Source: Burkholderia sp. L27(2015) (GTDB taxonomy: Bacteria; Pseudomonadota; Gammaproteobacteria; Burkholderiales; Burkholderiaceae). From it: a DNA stretch of 64,000 nt. Under the pieces are notes generated by a model. The model saw nothing but the letters and a program-made list of their open reading frames with translations, made no database searches and was not told the origin of the DNA. The stretch spans positions 115,575 to 179,574 of the forward strand of contig NZ_LMUX01000027.1 in the NCBI RefSeq assembly GCF_009765705.1, given 5' to 3'. Shown one piece after another: positions 55,511-64,000 of the stretch (position 1 is the first letter of the stretch; each line of letters starts with the position of its first letter). The translations under genes and the position numbers were made by a program.

Positions 55511-57283
55511 TTACATCTTCGCCGGCGCCGACACACCGAGCACCGCCAGGCCGTTGGCCAGTACTTGGCGCGTTACCGCCAACAGGGCCAAGCGCGCGAG
55601 CTTGATCTGTTCGTCGTCTACAAGGACCCGCTGCGCATTGTAGAACGAGTGGAATTCGCCAGCGAGGTCGCGCAAGTAAAATGCGACCGAATGGGGCGCC
55701 AGCTCTTCAGCGGCACGTGTCAGCATATCTGGATATTCGGCCAGCTTTTGCAGCAGCGACAATTCGTGCTCGCTGACCAGCAGGCTGAAATCGACCTGCG
55801 GCAATGTTTGCACGTCGCCGCCCCACGAGTTCAGGATCGAACAGATCCGCGCATGCGCGTACTGCACGTAATAGACCGGGTTCTCGTCGTTTTGCTTGAG
55901 CGCGAGATCGATGTCGAAAACGAATTCCGTATCGGCCTTGCGCGAGATCAGGAAAAAACGCACGGCATCGCGGCCGCGCTTGATCATCTCGGCCAACACG
56001 GCCGGTTCGATCGCGGCATTGTCGGCCGCGTTTTCGCTCATACCGCCCGACCACTCGATCAAATCGCGAACCGTGACATAGCTGCCCGCACGTTTCGAAA
56101 TCTTGACCTCCTGGCCATCGCGCATCACGGTGACCATTTTGTGCAGGATGTAGTCGGGATAACCGCGCGGAACGCCCATGTCCAGCCCTTGCAGGCCGGC
56201 ACGCACGCGCGCAATGGTGCCGTGGTGGTCCGAACCCTGCACGTTGATCACCTTGGCGTAGCCGCGCTCCCACTTGCTGACGTGATAAGCGACGTCAGGC
56301 ACGAAGTAGGTGTACGTGCCATCCGTCTTGCGCATCACGCGGTCTTTGTCGTCGCCCTCGTCGGTCGTGCGCAGCCAAAGCGCGCCGTCCAGTTCGTAGG
56401 TACGTCCGGCTGCCACCAGCGCATCGACGGTACGCTCGACGCGCCCCTCGGAGTACAGCGACGATTCCAGGTAATACCGGTCGAACTTGACGCCGAACGC
56501 GAGCAAGTCCTGATCCTGTTCGCGGCGCAGATAGGCCACGGCGAAGCGCTGGATCGCATCGAGATTGTCAGGGTCGGCCGCGCCCGTGACAGGCTCGCCA
56601 TCACTCGCCGCCACGGTCACGCCGTTGCGATAGTCGCGCGCGATGTCGCCGATGTACTCGCCGTTATAGGCCGACGCCGGCCAATCGGCGTCGCCGGGCT
56701 TGAAGCCGCGCGCGCGGGCTTGCACCGACAGCGCCAGGTTTTGGATCTGGACCCCGGCGTCGTTGTAATAGAACTCGCGCGAGACGTCCCAGCCCTGCGT
56801 CGCGAGCAAGTGCGAGAGCGAATCGCCCAGCGCGGCCTGACGACCGTGACCTACGTGCAGCGGGCCGGTCGGGTTGGCCGAAACGAATTCGATCAGCACT
56901 CGCTTGCCAGCAGCATGCTGCGATTGGCCAAAGGCCGCTTGCTGCTCGAACACGGCCGACAGCACCGCTTGCTTTGCCGGCACACTCAAACGCAAATTGA
57001 TGAAGCCCGGGCCCGCCACCTCGGCTGCCTCAATCAGGCCAGCGGAACGGGGATGAGCGAGCACCGCGTCGGCCAGCTGCTGAGCCAGTTGGCGCGGGTT
57101 GGCGCGCAGCGGTTTGGCCAGTTGCATGGCGAGATTGCTGGCGACGTCGCCATGGGCCGCGATCTTCGGGCGCTCGAGCGCAATCACGGGGGTGAGCGCG
57201 GGCGCGTCGGGCAGGGCACCCAGCAGGCCGGCGACGGCGTCGGCGAGGATGGCTTCGATAATCTGTTTTTGAGCAGGCAACAT
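55511..57283 (-). CDS. argS: Arginyl-tRNA synthetase
   Basis: ArgS charges tRNA(Arg). The 590-residue class I synthetase has the HIGH motif as HVGH ([20 protein letters not shown]), a KMSKS-like KISKRAGS and the C-terminal DALR anticodon-binding domain ([20 protein letters not shown]). The ATG at 57283 was chosen because homologues begin with MLPAQKQ and the upstream 17 codons are Arg-rich. Confidence 0.97.
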   Translation of the reverse strand: MLPAQKQIIEAILADAVAGLLGALPDAPALTPVIALERPKIAAHGDVASNLAMQLAKPLRANPRQLAQQLADAVLAHPRSAGLIEAAEVAGPGFINLRLSVPAKQAVLSAVFEQQAAFGQSQHAAGKRVLIEFVSANPTGPLHVGHGRQAALGDSLSHLLATQGWDVSREFYYNDAGVQIQNLALSVQARARGFKPGDADWPASAYNGEYIGDIARDYRNGVTVAASDGEPVTGAADPDNLDAIQRFAVAYLRREQDQDLLAFGVKFDRYYLESSLYSEGRVERTVDALVAAGRTYELDGALWLRTTDEGDDKDRVMRKTDGTYTYFVPDVAYHVSKWERGYAKVINVQGSDHHGTIARVRAGLQGLDMGVPRGYPDYILHKMVTVMRDGQEVKISKRAGSYVTVRDLIEWSGGMSENAADNAAIEPAVLAEMIKRGRDAVRFFLISRKADTEFVFDIDLALKQNDENPVYYVQYAHARICSILNSWGGDVQTLPQVDFSLLVSEHELSLLQKLAEYPDMLTRAAEELAPHSVAFYLRDLAGEFHSFYNAQRVLVDDEQIKLARLALLAVTRQVLANGLAVLGVSAPAKM

Positions 57284-57615
57284 GCGAAACGGTCCGGGCG
57301 ATCGGTCAAAGCGGCGGCGTAGCGTGCTGTGCAAAGTGCGCCTGCCGCGAGTCGCGATCGCGGTAAAAGTGAAACTTCAGGTATCAGACCCGGGTGAGTA
57401 CGCGAAGGTTCTCGGCGTGCAATAACCTCGCGAGTCTGTGATTTTAACAGGTGCTATGATGTGCTTAGGGTTAATTCATGCGCGTCCGGAAACCGCGCAG
57501 CGGCCAATGTCAAGCGAGCGCTCGGGGTCAACTCCCAGGCCGGCTTTCCAGCCTGTTACCAGTATTCCGGCCGCATGGCCAGCCCAGCTCTTGATCTATA
57601 AAACAAGGAGTCGTC
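57284..57615. other. 332-bp divergent intergenic region
   Basis: The interval separates argS from the DUF1840 gene and should contain both promoters. A -10-like TATGAT (57455-57460) points toward DUF1840. Nothing else is recognised. Confidence 0.45.
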
Positions 57616-57939
57616 ATGCTGGTCACATTCAAATCTTCCGCCGCGCCTGACGTCCAGATGCTCGAAAATCACGCCCAGTATTTGCTGGGCATCATCGGCA
57701 AACGTCTAGGCGACCGTGGCGTGATCACCCACGCCGAATTGCCGGCCGCGATCGCCAAGCTCGAAGCGGCTGTCACGGCCGACAAAGCCGTTCAGCGTGG
57801 GCACGACATCGAGCGCGATGCCGAACCTCGAGATCACCAGAGCGAGATGCCAGTCGGGCTTGCCCAGCGCGCTTTTCCCTTCCTCGTCATGCTGCGCGAT
57901 TCACTGAAGGCGCAGACCGACATCATCTGGGGCGTGTGA
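57616..57939 (+). CDS. DUF1840 family protein
   Basis: The 107-residue protein matches the small beta-proteobacterial DUF1840 family, starting MLVTFKSSAAPDVQML and ending PFLVMLRDSLKAQTDIIWGV. It is soluble, with AAGGAG six bases upstream of the ATG. Function unknown. Confidence 0.88.
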   Translation: MLVTFKSSAAPDVQMLENHAQYLLGIIGKRLGDRGVITHAELPAAIAKLEAAVTADKAVQRGHDIERDAEPRDHQSEMPVGLAQRAFPFLVMLRDSLKAQTDIIWGV

Positions 57940-58003
57940 TCCCGAGGTGCCCGGTGTCACGCGCCGGGCGCGCATCATCGGCCGCGCATTACCGGCCGTT
58001 TAG

Positions 58004-60798
<2,795 letters not shown>

Positions 60799-60802
<4 letters not shown>

Positions 60803-61896
60803 GCAGCATCCCGGTAGTGTTGCGGCCAGCGGCGTGGCTTGACGTTGGACAGCGATTGCGCGATCGCGGCGATGTGTTCCGGCGTGGTGCCGCAGCAACC
60901 GCCGGCAATGTTGAGCATGCCGGCTTCGCCGAATTCATGCAGCAGCGACGAGGTGACATCCGGCGTTTCATCAAAGCCGGTATCGCTCATCGGATTGGGC
61001 AGGCCCGCATTGGGGTAGCACGATAGATAGCAATCGCACAACTTGGCGAGCTCCGCGATATACGGTCTCATCAGCGCTGCGCCTAGCGCGCAATTGAGCC
61101 CGAAGGTCAGTGGCTTGGCGTGACGCAGCGAGTTCCAGAACGCTTCGACGGTCTGGCCCGACAGGATGCGCCCGGAGGCATCGGTTACCGTGCCCGAAAT
61201 CATGATGGGCAGGATTTCACCGGTGTCTTCGAACAGCTCGTCTAGCGCGAACAACGCCGCTTTGGCATTCAACGTGTCGAAGATGGTTTCGACCAGGAAC
61301 AGATCGACGCCGCCGTCGAGAAGCGCCTTGGCTTGCTCGTAGTAAGCGCTGCGTAGTTCGTCGAACGAGGTATTGCGTGCGGCAGGATCGTTGACGTCCG
61401 GCGAGATGCTGGCCGTTTTGGGCGTCGGGCCGATGGCGCCTGCGACGAAGCGCGGCTTGTCCGGCGTCGAGTATTTTTCGCAGGCTTCGCGCGCGAGCTT
61501 GGCCGAGGCCACGTTCATCTCGGCCGCGAGGTCTTCCATCTGGTAATCGGCCTGGGCTACGCGGGTCGCGCCAAAGGTATTGGTTTCGAGGATGTCGGCG
61601 CCGGCGGCCAAATACTGTTCGTGAATTTCACGAATCACTTGAGGCTGCGTCAGCGACAACAACTCGTTGTTGCCTTTGATGTCGTGGTCCAGATCGGCGA
61701 AGCGCTCGCCGCGATACTGGCTTTCACCGAGCTTATAGCGCTGAATCATGGTGCCCATTGCGCCATCGAGTATCAGTATGCGCTGCTCAAGCAAAGCAGG
61801 CAGCGCCTGGCCGCGCGTGTAGCGCAGCGGCGAGCGGACGGAGTCAGCGGCGTGTGTGATGCGGCCGGACTCGATGGAGGCGTTGGACTGGGTCAT
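60799..61896 (-). CDS. metH: Methionine synthase, homocysteine-binding part
   Basis: The 365-residue protein is the zinc-dependent homocysteine S-methyltransferase domain of Met[16 protein letters not shown] near residue 40, [11 protein letters not shown], and the zinc Cys pair in [11 protein letters not shown]. The ATG at 61896 was chosen as homologues start just before the LDGAMG segment. Its TGA overlaps the start of the second metH gene. No cobalamin riboswitch is seen upstream. Confidence 0.95.
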
Positions 61897-62020
61897 GACG
61901 GTGCTTTGTAGGCCTTTTAGAACCTTGCATTGTAGCCGATTGTCATCGACTGGGACGCGTAGTACGGGACATGCGCGGGACATACCATGGGACGCGCGAC
62001 GGGCCGAGCGCGCGGGCCCA

Positions 62021-62056
62021 AAGTAAAACGCCCGCATTCCGGTATGGAAGCGGGCG
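62021..62056 (-). terminator. Rho-independent terminator after the DUF3567 gene
   Basis: On the minus strand the stem CGCCCGC / GCGGGCG (62056-62050 with 62035-62029) is followed by TTTTACTTT. It lies 90 bases beyond the DUF3567 stop and upstream of metH. Confidence 0.8.
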
Positions 62057-62145
62057 TCGATACGGCGGCTAATAGTGCGCAGGTATGGGTGCGGAGTTCG
62101 ATCCGATGCGACGGCTTTGTCCCTAGGCCGTCCGTTCGCAAGAGC

Positions 62146-62403
62146 TCAGTGGAGTATCACCGGCTGGTGCATCAAACTATCGAATTGACCAAGAAACTCG
62201 TCGATTTCTTCAATCGAGGGTTGTTCGTCGATCAGCTTTTGCACATGCTCGCGGAATTGCGCCGCGAGTGCACCGTCGATGAAAATTTCACGTTGGTTGG
62301 TTTTGTCGACAATCTCGTAGCCACCGTCCAACAAGGCCATGGTGCCATCGAGTGCCGGAAATTCAACGACGCAATAATTAGGGCTGTTATAAATCATTTG
62401 CAT
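62146..62403 (-). CDS. DUF3567 family protein (BTH_I0359-like)
   Basis: The 85-residue protein starts MQMIYNSPNYCVVEFPA and has the conserved ALLDGGYEIVDKTNQREIFIDG and DEFLGQFDSLMHQPVILH segments of this Burkholderiales family. Soluble, function unknown. A terminator follows it. Confidence 0.9.
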   Translation of the reverse strand: MQMIYNSPNYCVVEFPALDGTMALLDGGYEIVDKTNQREIFIDGALAAQFREHVQKLIDEQPSIEEIDEFLGQFDSLMHQPVILH

Positions 62404-62809
62404 GGCAACACTCCTCTATGCAACCGCACTTAAGAAATCGAGCGGGCTCTTGGCCGGCTTGCCGTACGAGGACATATTCTGTCTGCACACCGGCGCCGAC
62501 CTTCCAGCACCGCTTCGCTTACCTTGATACGGTCATTCAATACCGCAAATTCAATGGGTTCCGCTCGCGTTCACTACAGATATTGGTGCGGTTTGAGCGA
62601 AATCAAGGGGCTCTTTACCTGAAGCGCGCATCGACTACTTACTGCTTATCGACCGCTTATCGAATTTCTTTACGACTTGCACTCAGGGTCAGACAGTGTC
62701 TTGCCACTACGATTCCAGCATAGCCGCAAATTGGCATTACTGCTGGTAACAAAATGTATATGTGGCGAAATGGCACCGGACCATGGCGGCGGCCCGGTGC
62801 CGCGGGCGA
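62404..62809. other. 406-bp intergenic region, nothing recognised
   Basis: The interval between DUF3567 and the threonine aldolase gene should contain the DUF3567 promoter. No ORF, hairpin or box pair stands out. Confidence 0.4.
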
Positions 62810-63835
62810 TCAGGCCGCGTGGCGCGTACCGGCTGCGCTGAAGTAGCTCTTGACTGCAGCGAGGAAGGTTTCGATATCGGCAGCGCACACGTCGAGGTGA
62901 GTGACGAAGCGCGACGCGTAGAGCATTTGCGTCAATATGCCCCGGCTCTTCAAGAATGCCTCAAGCGGCGCGCAGTGCGCGTCGGGAAACTGCGCAAACA
63001 CCATGTTGGTGGCATGCGAGATAACTTGCACCTCGGCGATCTGTGCCAGGCCTGCGGCCAAGCGCGCTGCGTTGGCGTGATCGTCGGCCAGCCGTTCGAC
63101 ATTGTGATCGAGCGCGTACAAGCAGGCGCCCGCCAGCAGCCCCGCTTGCCGCATGCCGCCGCCTAGCACCTTGCGCCAGCGCTGCGCCTGCTCGATCAGC
63201 TCGCGTGAGCCGACCAAGACCGAGCCGACCGGCGCGCCCAGTCCTTTCGAAAAACATATCGACACGGTGTCGAACGGTGCGCACAAGTTGGCCAAGGTCG
63301 AACGCTCGGCCACGACGGCGTTGAATACGCGAGCGCCGTCGAGGTGAGCCGAAAGGCCGCGGCTGCGGGCCAGCTTGACCGCGTCATTGACATACTGGGC
63401 CGGCAAGACCTTGCCGCCGATAGTGTTTTCGAGCGCGAGCAGTCGAGTACGGGCGAAATGGTTATCGATCGGCTTGATGGCGGCGTTGATTTTTTCGAGC
63501 GGCAGGCTGCCGTCGGCGGCGTTCTCGATCGGTTGAGGTTGGATGCTGCCCAGTACGGCGGCGCCGCCGCCTTCGTATTTATAGGTGTGGGCCAGTTGGC
63601 CGACGATGTATTCGTCGCCGCGCGCGCAATGCGCCATCAGCGCCGCGAGGTTACTTTGTGTGCCGCTGGGGAAGAACAGACCTGCCTGCTTGCCGGCGCG
63701 TTCCGCTACGCTGGTCTGCAGCTTCAATACGGTGGGGTCGTCGCCCCATACGTCGTCGCCGACTTCTGCGAGCGTCATCGCTTGCAGCATGGCGGGGGTG
63801 GGGCGAGTTACGGTATCGCTGCGTAAATCTATCAT
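62810..63835 (-). CDS. ltaE: Low-specificity L-threonine aldolase
   Basis: The 341-residue PLP enzyme splits threonine and allo-threonine to glycine and acetaldehyde. Visible are IDLRSDTVTRPTPAML, GDDVWGDDPTVLKLQ, GLSAHLDGARVFNA (Asp/Arg contacts), and the PLP Lys in SICFSKGLGAPVGSVL. The C-terminal part is complete. The ATG has GGAG about six bases upstream. Assignment is firm. Confidence 0.94.
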   Translation of the reverse strand: MIDLRSDTVTRPTPAMLQAMTLAEVGDDVWGDDPTVLKLQTSVAERAGKQAGLFFPSGTQSNLAALMAHCARGDEYIVGQLAHTYKYEGGGAAVLGSIQPQPIENAADGSLPLEKINAAIKPIDNHFARTRLLALENTIGGKVLPAQYVNDAVKLARSRGLSAHLDGARVFNAVVAERSTLANLCAPFDTVSICFSKGLGAPVGSVLVGSRELIEQAQRWRKVLGGGMRQAGLLAGACLYALDHNVERLADDHANAARLAAGLAQIAEVQVISHATNMVFAQFPDAHCAPLEAFLKSRGILTQMLYASRFVTHLDVCAADIETFLAAVKSYFSAAGTRHAA

Positions 63836-63951
63836 CGAGCACTCCTGGGCGGGAAAGTGGGGCGCGGCATGGCGCAGTACGGCGGATAGGGCATTATCCC
63901 AGTCTTCGCAAAAACAGTCCGCGCTCGCAATAAATCGGCCCGATCATTGCT

Positions 63952-64000
63952 GGCTTGGGCTTGGGCTTGGGCTTGGGCTTGGGCTTGGGCTTGGGCTTGG
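63952..64000. repeat. Hexanucleotide repeat (GGCTTG)n, runs off the window
   Basis: At least eight consecutive copies of GGCTTG occupy 49 bases and continue beyond the last base given. It starts 117 bases upstream of the threonine aldolase start codon. Confidence 0.95.

Noticed and set aside
55319..57322. 667-codon plus-strand frame opposite argS
   Set aside because: Antisense shadow caused by GC-rich codons; argS has full synthetase motifs on the other strand.
57949..57969. Terminator after the DUF1840 gene
   Set aside because: GCCCGG/CCGGGC can pair but no T run follows on either strand.

Overview
The window reads as a chromosome segment of a beta-proteobacterium of the Burkholderiaceae (Burkholderia sensu lato). 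Supporting evidence is the GC-rich codon use and lineage-typical genes: the DUF3567/BTH_I0359 and DUF1840 families, a methionine synthase split into two genes, a leucine-degradation (liu) cluster with its MerR regulator, and a fused indolepyruvate ferredoxin oxidoreductase. The genus cannot be fixed from sequence alone. No rRNA, CRISPR array, insertion sequence or phage gene was seen. One tRNA (Ala, anticodon CGC) is present.

Layout. 0-8.4 kb: 5'-truncated indolepyruvate oxidoreductase, an exonuclease, and an envelope/housekeeping run (rlpA, yraN, SIS-domain isomerase, BON lipoprotein, cytochrome c, rsmI). 8.5-20.4 kb: tRNA-Ala, MFS efflux pump, folE, diguanylate cyclase, bile-acid-symporter-like protein, an unknown exported protein, nitronate monooxygenase, fluoroacetate-dehalogenase-like hydrolase, tartrate/D-malate dehydrogenase, and a coupled trio (DUF1289, MaoC-like, MBL fold). 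20.4-39.7 kb: a long minus-strand block that degrades leucine (liuR, liuA, liuB, liuC, liuD, liuE), with aceK, beta-carbonic anhydrase, a thiolase and the whole biotin operon bioA-F-D-B lying inside it. The block therefore holds a biotin-dependent carboxylase, the genes that make its cofactor, and an enzyme that supplies bicarbonate. 39.8-42.5 kb: MBL-fold hydrolase and a MATE pump between two diverged direct repeats. 42.5-51.2 kb: a lower-GC accessory segment, described below. 51.3-64 kb: core genes again (dppA-like binding protein, SDR, dsbA, SPOR protein, argS, metH in two genes, DUF3567, L-threonine aldolase), ending in a hexanucleotide repeat.

The most interesting part is 46.0-51.2 kb. 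Two unrecognised small genes and a LuxR-type regulator without a LuxI partner precede a 24-codon ORF with a good ribosome binding site. A G8/C8 hairpin followed by T's comes next. Then, in tight order, come a HemN-like radical SAM enzyme that lacks the fourth Cys of true HemN, an MFS exporter, and an S-adenosylmethionine decarboxylase with all active-site residues but no spermidine synthase nearby. This has the architecture of a miniature, possibly quorum-regulated, ribosomal-peptide (RiPP-like) or peptide-derived small-molecule system. I could not match it to a named system. A frameshifted relic of a dppA-type 3' end marks the left side of the accessory segment and the intact dppA 3' end marks the right side, which suggests how the segment arrived.
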